From positions 12,604,001 to 12,668,000 of the forward strand of contig CM069875.1 in assembly GCA_036172665.1 (NCBI GenBank): 64,000 nt of DNA, given 5' to 3'. Positions 1 to 9,902 of the stretch are shown here, piece after piece. The position numbers and the translations under genes are program-made. Under the pieces are notes generated by a model. It was not told where the DNA came from. It ran no database searches and saw only the letters and a program-made list of their open reading frames with translations. Within the stretch, counting starts at the first letter, position 1, and the number at the start of each line of letters is the position of its first letter. The DNA is from Prosopocoilus inquinatus. Its lineage: Eukaryota; Arthropoda; Insecta; Coleoptera; Lucanidae.

Positions 1-334
1 ACCGCCAACACAGGTTCGGAAAATTATAGTATGAACTTCAAAGGTGCCGACAGAAGATGTCCCTACTGATTAATGTCTATACTGTGCTGTCATTTCTTCC
101 ACCACTAGCAAACCGATACAAGAAACTAATAATACCAATAGCCTCTGAAAGGTTTGTAAAATCATAGCAAAACGTACTTGCTCGTTACATTAGTAAATAT
201 CTTTTTACATCTGTTTGATTTAAAAAAAATAAAATTTGAATCACGTAACTATGCACTACTTTTGACTTCCTCGTTTTGTAGGTTTTGTATGGGGAAGATA
301 GGCAAGTGCGCGTACCAGTGTTCTGTATATCGTG
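1..334. other. AT-rich non-coding flank
   Basis: I see no gene, RNA or clear repeat boundary here. It is the left flank of the hAT-type element that starts at 343; the last eight bases before that element (335-342) are its target-site duplication. Confidence 0.5.
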
Positions 335-342
335 GCCGTACT

Positions 343-1857
343 CAGGGTTGAAAAAATAAACTGTTTTTTTTTAAAAAAGAACAAAATTTGTTTTTTTTTG
401 TTTTAAAGTTTTTTTTTGTTTAAAATATGTTTAAAATTGACCCTAAATTAAACATGTTTTAAACAAAAAAAACAACTGTTTAAAACAACTTTTAAATGTT
501 TAAATTGTCCTTACAACGTACATAAAAAGATACGTATTATTATTATTTGATATTTGTGTAAAAAGAAGAATTTATTCAAATTCTATCTCTAATTAAAAGA
601 AAGATGAAAAGTTTATAATGTTAGATTATGTACCCTTTTAAAAATAATGTATGTACTTTGATAATAATTTAAATCATTTAAGGCAGAGCTTGTTTTATTT
701 AGGATCTATGGTCGCGGTGTTTTAAATGATTTTCAAAGAAAGTATGAAGTATTTGGTATCAACATACTGAGAAAAATATTCCCAATAAAAACTAAAATCA
801 AATACAATCCAAAGTATTTTTTTTCAAATTATTTGATCGCGTTAGAACTAAAATACATGACTGGTGGCTTTCAATACTGGAAAACAAATATTTCAAATAT
901 GTAAAAACCTGTAGGATATTCCATTTAAAATAACAAAGTTGATATTACTTCCGGCGAAACCAAAAGTCCAGTAGGTATATGTCTGAAAATTCAAATTAAA
1001 TTTTTGTTTAATTCATCGTTTCCAAATTTTAAACAAACTTCAAAAGACTAGAAGGGCGAATATACGGCCTTGGGACACAAGGTAGAAATTCAATGAAGAA
1101 ATTCAATGAAGACAAATGAAACGATAACGTTATAAATTGTTTAAACAGCGACATCCCACGATCGCTTTTTGACCTAACATTGCATTAGGATTGACAAATT
1201 GAAACAAGTTTGCTACATAATAACTTGTCTCGTAGCCCATAGTATGAACAGGAAAGTGGAAGCCCCCGGTATCTTTCAAATCTAAATGAAATAATAAAAG
1301 GTTAAATATTGAAAATATATTTTAAAATTTTATAATATAAGTATTATTCTAGTGATCAGTAATAATTAATAAACTTATTATAATCAATCTAATGCAATTC
1401 AAATTTAGTTCAATTCAGAGCTACAGTGTGGTCATCACGTCATCAGCTCAGCCACGCATTGTCTACAACTGTTAAAACAATTGATATGAGAACAAATTAA
1501 AGTTTAAAGTTAATCTGTCAGTGAAATATATACCCTAAACAATTAACTACTGGTTACACAGTATTACGTTGCAAAAATAAAACACTTATATCAAAAGTGT
1601 TCTTTTTTAGCTTAAAACTAAAAAAAAATGAATTTAAACCTTTAACAAAAAAACATGTTTAAACTTAGAAATAAAGCATTTACATCAAAAGAGTTCTTTT
1701 TTAACTTAAAATTACAAAAAATTAATTTAAAACATTATCAAAAAAAAACATGTTTAAAACATTTTGTTTAAAACAAATGGTATGTTTTTAATTCGGTGTT
1801 TTAAACATGTTTTAAACACTATGTTTTAAACAGTTTGTTTTAAACTTTCTAACCCTG
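343..1857. mobile_element. Non-autonomous hAT-type element
   Basis: The element begins CAGGGTTG and ends AACCCTG, giving the short CAGGG-type terminal inverted repeats usual for hAT elements. It is bracketed by an exact 8-bp direct repeat, GCCGTACT, at 335-342 and 1858-1865, which is the hAT target-site length. Subterminal regions (360-500 and 1600-1850) are packed with variants of TGTTTTAAAC, a plausible transposase-binding array. No transposase ORF is present, so it would move only in trans. The interior holds at least two other repeats: about 815-1065 is related to 39190-39490, and about 1145-1235 is related to the repeat at 2332-2456. The boundaries are read directly from the sequence; the superfamily is inferred from TIR and duplication length. 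Confidence 0.8.
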
Positions 1858-1865
1858 GCCGTACT

Positions 1866-2331
1866 AGAGTGCCTTAAATAAGAGTGTGGACATACGTGAA
1901 GTCGATTTCTATTGGTCGCGAGCGATTTTCGACTTTACTTACCAAGGTCGGTAGCCATATTTGTTCTAAGCGCGGTAAGAGGAAAGTTATTCATATTGTT
2001 ATTCGCAGTTATTCGTTAATTTAACCTACATTGAGACGATTGTGACTGTGTAATAGTGTTGATTAATCAGTTAATTGTTTCTGTTAATAGTGTATATATT
2101 TTTGTTGACTTTATTGTTATTGACTAAGAAATTAGTTGTAAAATTCATGTACAAGAATTTTTTTAATATTAAATACAAACATTTTTTAAAAACCGTAGCC
2201 CAGAAGTATAGTATTGTGTAACAACTAATAAAAAGAAATGACGTCCATACTCTTATAACCTCGTAAGTTATTTTTAGGCATTATACATTTATTAATGAAT
2301 AAAAGTTACAGAAAAATTATAAACAGATAAA
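1866..2331. other. Non-coding stretch, nothing recognised
   Basis: Unique-looking AT-rich sequence between the hAT element and the next repeat. No coding frame, RNA gene or terminal repeat could be supported. Confidence 0.4.
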
Positions 2332-2862
2332 ATAGCGACATCTTACGATCGTTTTTTGACCTGACATTGCAGTAGGATAGACAAATTGAAGCGGGATTTG
2401 CTCCTAATAAGTCCCCCATGCAAGGCGGTCATGCTTGCTGTCAAAGCATAATGAAAGTTTTTAGAAAAAAATTGTACAAATCGTTTTTGATTGCAGTAAA
2501 AACCTCGAGCAGCCTCTGTACAGCTGTTTCAGCCCTACTCGGGGCTTCTTCAGCAGAGACGTAGCTCGACATTCCCACTGCAAACAGAAACGACTTGTCC
2601 AATTTATTCACAATTGCGATGTAAGAGTGATGAACAGATAAAATAGCGACATCTTACGATCGCTTTTTGACCTATTTTATCTGTTCATCATTCTTACATC
2701 GCAATTGTGAATAAATTGGACAAGTCGTTTCTGTTTGCAGTGGGAATGTCGAGCTACGTCTCTGCTGAAGAAGCCCCAAGCAGGGCTGAAACAGCTGTAC
2801 AGAGGCTGCTCGAGGTTTTCATTGCAATCAAAAACGATTTGCACAAAATTTTTCTAGAAAAA
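2332..2862. repeat. Foldback repeat with about 190-bp inverted arms
   Basis: The arms at about 2457-2646 and 2672-2862 are near-perfect inverted copies separated by a 25-nt spacer. The left side (2332-2456) carries an extra segment of the same family, starting CGACATCTTACGATCG. Related pieces occur at about 1145-1235, 20216-20395 (inverted) and 26610-26762, so this is a dispersed family. No coding capacity and no clean target duplication was found. It could be a foldback DNA transposon or two copies inserted head to head. Confidence 0.65.
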
Positions 2863-2966
2863 TTATATTTTTTTTTTTGATCCTGCAAATTAACGTTGAT
2901 GAGGTTTATAAATATGGTATAAAAATATGCACTTATGGTATTTATAACACAATTCTTTACAGTACT

Positions 2967-3119
2967 ACGGTTGGGTGTGTTGCAATTGGTTATTCGAATC
3001 AGTCATCGCAAGGATTTCTGATGAAAGCCTCTCCTCGAGATCCTGTTAGGAGGAAACAATGGGCTGATCAAGTAAATCGGAGGGACTGGGAACCCACAAA
3101 TTATTCACGGCTGTGTGAG
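2967..3119 (+). pseudogene. THAP-domain protein, first THAP exon (degenerate)
   Basis: This exon encodes the N-terminal half of a THAP zinc-finger DNA-binding domain: the conserved R..QW, W.P and final RLC-E elements are visible. It stops at a good splice donor (GAG|GTAAG), and its phase matches the exon at 10119, which supplies the last zinc-ligand His (C-E-V-H). Two features suggest decay. The residue four after the first zinc-ligand Cys is Tyr (TAT) where THAP domains have the second Cys. The position where such proteins normally have their initiator Met is ACG (2967-2969), with no upstream ATG in frame. THAP proteins are transcription factors or P-element-type transposases; which one this was cannot be told. 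The start is uncertain: an acceptor-like TTTACAG ends at 2962, so an upstream exon is possible. Confidence 0.6.
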
Positions 3120-3369
3120 GTAAGACTTTTACCAATATAATAGAAGTAGTGATGAGTATGATATGTACAGCAATAAAGAACATTATTAATTAATTAATAG
3201 ATTAATAAAGTAATCCTAGATGTAAATGTAAATAAAATTATTCAGCATTCAAGTAGTTTTAAACCAACGATGTAAGTGCTAGTTTACTTCTGTAAATGTT
3301 GCGACATTAACAATTTCATTTGTAGATATTTACAGATTTTCCATTAAAATCTATTGTAAGATTTCAATG

Positions 3370-3713
3370 TGTGGCGAGCCGCTCAGTGCTGCGTCACGCT
3401 GAGGGCGTCAGGAGGTCGGTTCGCTGTTGTGCGTCATCGGCCATCACGCCACCGGGGCCTACACCGGGGTCATATCGAACAGACTGGAATCTTCCCGCAT
3501 AGAGAGTTCCAGACGGCGGCGAATAATATAAAATCGCCCCGGGTTGACTCACGAGTCAGTCGAATTCGAACAGCGATCGTCGAAGTTAGATTTTAGTGTG
3601 AAAATAAATTGTTAGAAATAAATTAGTTTTTAAGCTTTATTAAATTACGGTTAAGTTTTTATCGAGTGTTTTATTCGTTTAAATAAATAAACTCAAACCC
3701 TAGAAACGTAACA
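3370..3713 (+). repeat. E1 5' LTR
   Basis: Starts TGTGGCGAGCC and ends CGTAACA. It includes a core promoter (TATAAAA at 3527, TCAGT at 3556) and AATAAA-type signals in its 3' part. It looks identical to 9559-9902. A 75-codon open frame inside it is a by-product of its GC-rich half, not a gene. Confidence 0.95.
3527..3560 (+). promoter_or_regulatory. E1 LTR core promoter (TATA plus TCAGT initiator)
   Basis: TATAAAA at 3527-3533 is followed by the arthropod initiator TCAGT at 3556-3560; the T of TATA to the A of the initiator (3558) is 31 bp, the canonical distance. The same pair recurs in the 3' LTR. This predicts the transcript start, and so the R region, at about 3558. Confidence 0.7.
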
Positions 3714-3714
3714 G

Positions 3715-3732
3715 TGGTGTCGGTGTGCGGGT
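3715..3732 (+). other. E1 primer-binding site (tRNA unassigned)
   Basis: TGGTGTCGGTGTGCGG starts two bases after the LTR end. It begins with TGG, the complement of a tRNA CCA tail. E2 has the same sequence at 31184. I cannot name the primer tRNA without a tRNA set. Confidence 0.6.
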
Positions 3733-3810
3733 TTGTGCAAATAAATAAACAATTTAAAGTAAATTAAATTTAATCAGATTATTAAATAAGTACAGTATCG
3801 AAAAAAAACA

Positions 3811-6800
3811 ATGGCTACGAGAAAAGTGTTGTTGAAAGACTTAAAAGTGGCCGAATTAAAAACCGAATTGGAAGAACGAGAGTTAGAAACCTGTGGTTTG
3901 AAAGGCGCACTTCAACAGCGTCTCCGATCCGATTTGTTGACAGCTGGTGAAGATCCAGAGACGTTCCTTTTCGAAATTTCGTGTGGTCCCGTCGATTTTA
4001 ACAAAATCTTGAAGGATGAACTTCGAGAACAATCCAGAAATTTGGACGAGAAGTTTCTAGAACAATCTGGAAATTTCAAGGACGAACTTCGAGAACAATC
4101 CAGAAATTTGGACGAGAAGTTTCAAGAACAGTCTGGAAATTTAGAGAAGAAACTTCTAGAACAATCTGGAAATTTCAAGGACGAACTTCGAGAACAATCT
4201 GTAAACTTCAAAGACGAGTTGCGAACTAAATTAATGGAACAATCCAGAAATTTAGAGGAGAAGCTTCTAGAACAAGCTGGAAATTTCGACAAATCACAGA
4301 ATAAATTGTTGGAACAATCTAGAGACTTAGACGAGAAATTTCGAGAGCAATCCAGAAATTTCGACGAGAAATTTCTAGAACAAACAAAAGGACTTGAAGA
4401 TCAACTAGTGGTAAAAATATCGGAAGAAACAAGGAACTTGCAAGAAAATGTGGAAGAAATAATATTCCAGCAGGATAATAAAATCAAAAATCTGGAACAA
4501 ATCATGGCGGGGTTGCGAGTGTTCGGGGATCAGCCACCAGTAGAAACACTAGAAAATAATGAAACCCGAATTGTGGAAGGACCAACAGAAAATTCGAAAT
4601 TGAAAGTAAAACCACCGACGTTCGATGGAAAGTCTTCTTGGCCCAACTACTTCAAACAGTTCGAAGCAGCAGCAAAGGCGAACAGATGGACGGCCAGCGA
4701 AAAAGCCACTTCGTTAATTGTGGCCTTGAGAGGGGACGCTATCGATGTGCTACAGACGATGCCGCCAGAGGAACAAGAAGACTTCGACAAGCTGGTGAAC
4801 AGGATGGAAATGCGTTACGGACAGGCCCATCTGACCGAGGTATACCATGCGCAGTTGAGGAATCGCTGCGAATTCGAAGCGGACGTAGCGCGGCTGGCCC
4901 AGTTGGCATATCCCACAGCTCCTGTTGAATTCCTCAAATGTTTGACGGTGCAGACCTTCATAGATGGAATCCGTGACCCAGACAACCAGCAGGCATTGAG
5001 AATGACCCATCCGAAGACGTCCAAGAACGCATTGGCTTATGCCTTGGAATTTGAAGCGGCGAGACGAGTTTCAAGAGGGCATGTCAAGGTGCGAGCGGCT
5101 ACGGACTTCCAAGAGGAAGAAGAGGAAGAATCCGCTAACTCCAAGGTGGGATCTGCTATAAAGGAGCGACCCAGGGAATATACCACCGCCGAGGATGTTC
5201 GCCGCATTGTGGAACAGGTCTTCAAGCAGAAGAAGCCTCTGGTGTGGCCAGGAGGAAGGACATGTTCGCAGGCGATGTCCAAAACCCAGACAGGATCCAA
5301 GGAAGCCACAGTTAAACTAAGCCGGGTCGGTGCAGAGGGGCAAACGTCGACCCGTATTCAAAGGCCCCCAAAGACGAAAGCCAACCAAGTAATATCTCTA
5401 CGGCAGTTAACCAGCAGTATCTTCGTGGATGTTACCATTGATGACATTCCTCACACCATGTTATTGGATACGGGTGCGACGAAGACCATCCTAAGACCCG
5501 ACGTCATTAAGTCATCTGGACGCACCGAGCCGACCAAGTGGAAACTGAAAACTGCAACTGGAACATCAGCAACTGTCCACGGTGAAGTAGAGGTTATCAT
5601 CACCATTGGTTCAACTCCAATAAAACACCGTGCACTGGTGGCAGATATAGAGGACGAGGCAATTTTGGGCATGGACGTCATGTGTGCCCGCGGGTTCCAA
5701 TTGGACTTAAAGCGTGGCGTGATGGCGGTCAATAATGAGGAGTTGGTTCTACATCAACGAGGAGACGTGGCCGCTCGAGTAGTCCTCGCTGAAGACGTTG
5801 TATTACCCAGCAGGACTGAGGTTAACGTCGACGCAAAACTGGACGGTGTTTTTCAAGATGGGCAAGTCATTATGGTTGAACCTAATACTGATGATCAAAG
5901 GATTGGAAGAGGAGTCCTCGTTGGGAAAATGTTGTTGACGGCGAAGAAGGAAGTACCTGTCCGCCTGATGAACGTCAATTGTTTCTCCGTTAATATCAAG
6001 AAAGGAACCATCTTGGGAAGCTGCACCATGGTGTCCTCCATCTCCCGCCACCTTGAAGCAAACGTGCCAGAAGCGAAAGTCCCAAGGAAATTATGGGAAA
6101 TGGTTATGTCAACAGCCCAGGAATTGACTCCAGACCAGAAGACAAAAGCGAAGAACCTGATCGGCCGCTATCAAGATGTATTTGAGATAGAAAATGGATC
6201 CAAGGGAAGAACTGATGTGAAACACAAAATAGAGACTGGAGAAGAAAGACCTATCCGTCAAGCTCCAAGGCGATTACCGTTGGCGAAGCGTGAGGAAGCG
6301 GAACGCATTATTCGCGAGATGGAAAAGGATAATGTAATAGAACCATCAAGCAGCCCGTGGGCGTCACCAGTAGTGCTTGTGAAGAAGAAGGATGGGTCCA
6401 CCAGGTTCTGTGTAGACTACCGGTTACTCAATAATGTCACCAAGAAGGACAGCTATCCCCTGCCACGGATTGATGATACCCTGGACACCCTGGCCGGCTC
6501 AAAGATCTTCTCAACTTTGGACTTAAAGAGTGGATATTGGCAAGTGGAGCTGGCGCCCGAAGATCGAGAAAAGACGGCGTTTTCCATTGGTATGGGTCTG
6601 TGGCAGTTCACAGTGATGCCATTCGGATTATGTAATGCCCCAGCGACATTCGAGAGGTTAATGGAGACGGTTCTGAAAGGTCTGTCCTGGACAACGTGCA
6701 TGGTGTACCTTGATGACATAATTGTCGTGGGAAAGACGTTCGACGACCACCTAAGGAACCTGGAAGGAGTGTTCCAGCGGCTTCGCGGAGCTGGACTAAA

Positions 6801-9591
6801 GCTTAGCCTCAAGAAGTGTCACCTGTTCCAGAAGGAAGTGAATTACCTGGGGCACATTGTTAATGGAAACGGAATCGCCGTGGACCCTGTGAAGATTCAG
6901 GTGGTGAAAGACTGGCCAACTCCCAGAAATAAACACCAAATAAGGAATTTCCTTGACCTGTGCACTTACTATCGGCGCTACGTTCCTGGATTTGCAGACA
7001 TTGCTAAGCCGTTGACAAAACTCACTGAAGAAGGTCGTCCATTTGAATGGGACCAACAGTGTCAAATTGGCTTTGAACAACTAAAGCAGTACTTGATTAG
7101 TGCTCCTATTTTGAGTTATCCTCTCCCGGAAGGCAAATTCGTCGTGGACACAGATGCTAGCAACGTTGGGATTGGTGGCGTACTCTCCCAGATACAAGAG
7201 GGGCAAGAGAAGGTGATCGGCTACTTCAGTAAAGTCCTATCAAAGCCGGAACGAAACTATTGCGTCACAAGAAGGGAATTGCTAGCCGTCGTAAAAACGA
7301 TAGAACACTTCTACAAGTACTTGTATGGTAGACGCTTCCTGCTGAGGACCGACCACGCCGCTCTAAAATGGCTTCTCCGTTTCAAGAACCCAGAAGGGCA
7401 AGTTGCACGATGGATCGAACGACTTCAGGAGAACGATTTTGAAATTCAGCATCGGGCAGGAACTAGCCATCGAAATGCCGATGCTCTGTCGAGAAGACCC
7501 TGTGCCGAAGACTGTAAGCACTGTAGTCGTTTGGACGAGAAAGTAGCCACGACTGCGAGGACAGCCATTGTTGATGACAAATGGCAAGCCGAAGAACTGC
7601 GAAGAGACCAGGAGAACGACCCGGATTTGAAATTAGTGCTAGAGTGGAAAAGCAGGGACGCGAGGCCTACCTGGGAAGAGGTAGCACCATGTGCACCGTC
7701 CGTAAAATCATACTGGGCGCAGTGGGACTCCATAGTGTTGGATCGTGGTCTTCTGAGACGAAGCATAGAGAATCAGGAAGGCATGGAACAGAAGACACAG
7801 TTACTGATCCCCAAGAATAGGGTGCCAGAAGTTCTGAGGGAACTTCACGATGGAACTTCGGGAGGGCATCTGGGAGTTAAGAAGACTATGGAGAAGGTGC
7901 GCGAAAGATTTTACTGGGTGAACTGCAAGGAAGACGTGAAGGATTGGTGCAGAAAGTGTGCAGTCTGCGCAGCCAGTAACGGTCCCCACAGGCGGGGTAA
8001 GGCTCCCATGAGACAGTACAACGTTGGAAGTCCTTTTGAGAGAGTTGCCATCGATGTAGCCGGCCCGTTTCCAGAAACGAATGGTGGAAACAAGTACATC
8101 GTCGTGGTAATGGACTACTTTAGTAAGTGGGTTGAAGCTTACGCCCTACCTAACCAAGAGGCAGTCACTATTGCGGAAGTCCTTGTCAGGGAATGGATCA
8201 GTCGGTATGGTGCACCTATGGAACTGCATTCAGACCAAGGAAGGAACTTTGAATCGGCCTTGTTCAAGAACGTGTGTACTCTGCTCGGCGTACGAAAAAC
8301 TAGAACAACTGCACTCCACCCACAGTCGGACGGAATGGTGGAAAGGTTCAATAGAACCATCAACCGACATTTGTCCAACGTCGTTTCCAATCATCAGAGG
8401 GACTGGGACACGTACATCCCCCTGTTTCTAATGGCATACCGCTCATCTGTTCATGAGACAACAGGGGAGACTCCCGCGAAAGTGGTATTCGGGCGAGAGC
8501 CGAGACTGCCCTGCGACCTGAAGTTTGGTGTGAAGCCTGGCGAAGTCTCTGCCGACGAAGATCACGTGAGCAAATTACGCAGGAAAATGGATGATATCCA
8601 CAACCAAGTGCGTCACAATATACAGACGGCCAGCGATCGGATGAAGGAGCACTATGACATCAACGCTCAACACGGGGGATACCAACCTGGAGCACTGGTC
8701 TGGCTTTATAACCCCCAAAGACGTCGAGGCCTCTCCCCAAAATTACAGACCTCTTGGGAAGGTCCTTACAAAGTGATGAAACGGATCAACGACATCGTTT
8801 ACCGCATCAAGAAGGTCCCCCATGGCAAACCCAAAGTAATCCACTTCAACCGGATAGCCCCTTACCATGGAGAAGCAGATGAAGGGACAGTACAAAGGGC
8901 GCAAGTTTCCGAAGTGAACTTCGAAACCTTCATGTCTCATCACGCCAAAGGAAGCAAGGCACGGTTTGGAGTGACCACGGAGAAGCAACAAGATCTCTTT
9001 AAAGTGCCACTGGAGTACAGTCTGGCCCACTGCGTAGCAGAAGACCTGAAAATGTCCAAAGGAATCGCTCAGGTGTTTAGGAAGAAATTTGGCCAAATCG
9101 AGGAGCTACGAAGACAGGATCCCGTGGTAGGCAAGAGCTTGCAGATCATTGATTCGACGGCAGATCGGAGGCGCCACGTGCATTATTTAGTCACTAAGAA
9201 GACATCAAGCGGTAAACCTGACTATGTGACTATGTGGAGAGCCCTATATAGCCTGAGGAGACAGCTAATAGAGAACCATCAGATGAAGTTGGCCATCCCC
9301 AAATTGGGCTGCGGATTGGACGGACTAGACTGGAGAGTAATACGAAGCATGCTGGAAGTCATCTTCCACAGAACGGGAATTGAAGTCCTAGTCTGCAGCC
9401 ATCACCCACAGGCAACAGTCAGCAACAGCAAAACCGTAGACTGCTACTTCTTCCAGACGGGAAATTGCAAGAATGGGCCAGCTTGTAGATTCCGACATCC
9501 TCCTTCAAGACTATCACCAGGAACATTTCGAGACGAAACGTTTTTAAGAAGGGGGCAGTGTGGCGAGCCGCTCAGTGCTGCGTCACGCTGA
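3811..9591 (+). CDS. E1 Gag-Pol polyprotein with C-terminal macro domain and CCCH finger
   Basis: A 1926-residue retrotransposon polyprotein in one frame. In order: SAP-like motif (about residues 5-45); 11-residue coiled-coil repeats (about 73-200); Gag capsid-like region (about 268-430); aspartic protease with DTGA at 553; reverse transcriptase with YLDD at 966-969; RNase H (D1113/D1115 region); integrase zinc finger (H1346, H1353, C1383, C1386) and D1415, D1475, E1511 with D35E spacing; then a GPY/F-type module. Residues about 1724-1866 form a macro domain like TARG1/OARD1, an enzyme family that removes ADP-ribose from protein; Lys1796/1797 in YLVTKK and Asp1837 in GCGLD match the catalytic pair. 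A C-x7-C-x5-C-x3-H finger follows (C1878-H1896). The Gag zinc knuckle is cut by an 8-bp deletion relative to E2, which also fuses gag and pol into one frame. A 9-codon deletion lies near 4868. The macro assignment rests on motif recognition. Confidence 0.92.
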   Translation: MATRKVLLKDLKVAELKTELEERELETCGLKGALQQRLRSDLLTAGEDPETFLFEISCGPVDFNKILKDELREQSRNLDEKFLEQSGNFKDELREQSRNLDEKFQEQSGNLEKKLLEQSGNFKDELREQSVNFKDELRTKLMEQSRNLEEKLLEQAGNFDKSQNKLLEQSRDLDEKFREQSRNFDEKFLEQTKGLEDQLVVKISEETRNLQENVEEIIFQQDNKIKNLEQIMAGLRVFGDQPPVETLENNETRIVEGPTENSKLKVKPPTFDGKSSWPNYFKQFEAAAKANRWTASEKATSLIVALRGDAIDVLQTMPPEEQEDFDKLVNRMEMRYGQAHLTEVYHAQLRNRCEFEADVARLAQLAYPTAPVEFLKCLTVQTFIDGIRDPDNQQALRMTHPKTSKNALAYALEFEAARRVSRGHVKVRAATDFQEEEEEESANSKVGSAIKERPREYTTAEDVRRIVEQVFKQKKPLVWPGGRTCSQAMSKTQTGSKEATVKLSRVGAEGQTSTRIQRPPKTKANQVISLRQLTSSIFVDVTIDDIPHTMLLDTGATKTILRPDVIKSSGRTEPTKWKLKTATGTSATVHGEVEVIITIGSTPIKHRALVADIEDEAILGMDVMCARGFQLDLKRGVMAVNNEELVLHQRGDVAARVVLAEDVVLPSRTEVNVDAKLDGVFQDGQVIMVEPNTDDQRIGRGVLVGKMLLTAKKEVPVRLMNVNCFSVNIKKGTILGSCTMVSSISRHLEANVPEAKVPRKLWEMVMSTAQELTPDQKTKAKNLIGRYQDVFEIENGSKGRTDVKHKIETGEERPIRQAPRRLPLAKREEAERIIREMEKDNVIEPSSSPWASPVVLVKKKDGSTRFCVDYRLLNNVTKKDSYPLPRIDDTLDTLAGSKIFSTLDLKSGYWQVELAPEDREKTAFSIGMGLWQFTVMPFGLCNAPATFERLMETVLKGLSWTTCMVYLDDIIVVGKTFDDHLRNLEGVFQRLRGAGLKLSLKKCHLFQKEVNYLGHIVNGNGIAVDPVKIQVVKDWPTPRNKHQIRNFLDLCTYYRRYVPGFADIAKPLTKLTEEGRPFEWDQQCQIGFEQLKQYLISAPILSYPLPEGKFVVDTDASNVGIGGVLSQIQEGQEKVIGYFSKVLSKPERNYCVTRRELLAVVKTIEHFYKYLYGRRFLLRTDHAALKWLLRFKNPEGQVARWIERLQENDFEIQHRAGTSHRNADALSRRPCAEDCKHCSRLDEKVATTARTAIVDDKWQAEELRRDQENDPDLKLVLEWKSRDARPTWEEVAPCAPSVKSYWAQWDSIVLDRGLLRRSIENQEGMEQKTQLLIPKNRVPEVLRELHDGTSGGHLGVKKTMEKVRERFYWVNCKEDVKDWCRKCAVCAASNGPHRRGKAPMRQYNVGSPFERVAIDVAGPFPETNGGNKYIVVVMDYFSKWVEAYALPNQEAVTIAEVLVREWISRYGAPMELHSDQGRNFESALFKNVCTLLGVRKTRTTALHPQSDGMVERFNRTINRHLSNVVSNHQRDWDTYIPLFLMAYRSSVHETTGETPAKVVFGREPRLPCDLKFGVKPGEVSADEDHVSKLRRKMDDIHNQVRHNIQTASDRMKEHYDINAQHGGYQPGALVWLYNPQRRRGLSPKLQTSWEGPYKVMKRINDIVYRIKKVPHGKPKVIHFNRIAPYHGEADEGTVQRAQVSEVNFETFMSHHAKGSKARFGVTTEKQQDLFKVPLEYSLAHCVAEDLKMSKGIAQVFRKKFGQIEELRRQDPVVGKSLQIIDSTADRRRHVHYLVTKKTSSGKPDYVTMWRALYSLRRQLIENHQMKLAIPKLGCGLDGLDWRVIRSMLEVIFHRTGIEVLVCSHHPQATVSNSKTVDCYFFQTGNCKNGPACRFRHPPSRLSPGTFRDETFLRRGQCGEPLSAASR
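4027..4400 (+). repeat. 33-bp tandem repeats coding an 11-residue coiled coil
   Basis: About eleven imperfect 33-bp units, each coding a variant of EQSRNLDEKFL or EQSGNFKDELR, with occasional 3-4 residue insertions. An 11-residue (hendecad) period with regularly spaced hydrophobics suggests a right-handed coiled coil in Gag, probably for multimerisation. E2 has about twelve units at 31496-31880 in a different order, so the array expands and contracts. Confidence 0.8.
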
Positions 9592-9902
9592 GGGCGTCAG
9601 GAGGTCGGTTCGCTGTTGTGCGTCATCGGCCATCACGCCACCGGGGCCTACACCGGGGTCATATCGAACAGACTGGAATCTTCCCGCATAGAGAGTTCCA
9701 GACGGCGGCGAATAATATAAAATCGCCCCGGGTTGACTCACGAGTCAGTCGAATTCGAACAGCGATCGTCGAAGTTAGATTTTAGTGTGAAAATAAATTG
9801 TTAGAAATAAATTAGTTTTTAAGCTTTATTAAATTACGGTTAAGTTTTTATCGAGTGTTTTATTCGTTTAAATAAATAAACTCAAACCCTAGAAACGTAA
9901 CA
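9559..9902 (+). repeat. E1 3' LTR
   Basis: It appears identical to 3370-3713. The gag-pol frame runs 33 bases into it before its stop at 9589-9591. Followed by the target duplication AATG. Confidence 0.95.

Larger units (their letters stand above)
3370..9902 (+). mobile_element. E1: complete Ty3/gypsy element with macro/CCCH extension
   Basis: A full-length LTR retrotransposon: 344-bp LTRs at 3370-3713 and 9559-9902 that look identical, an exact 4-bp target duplication AATG at 3366-3369 and 9903-9906, a primer-binding region just after the 5' LTR, one long gag-pol frame, and a purine run GAAGGGGGCAG before the 3' LTR. Domain order protease, RT, RNase H, integrase defines Ty3/gypsy. There is no envelope gene; instead the frame continues into a macro domain and a CCCH finger. 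Identical LTRs indicate a recent insertion. E2 (31122-37401) is a close relative in the same window. Confidence 0.95.

Noticed and set aside
3369..3596. 75-codon open frame in the E1 LTRs
   Set aside because: Identical in both LTRs, no ATG at its start, lies across the promoter. It is a chance frame in GC-rich LTR sequence.
4750..9096. Long minus-strand frames opposite gag-pol of E1 (and the same opposite E2, E5 and E6)
   Set aside because: Shadow frames of the coding strand; they recur identically opposite both copies and have no motifs.
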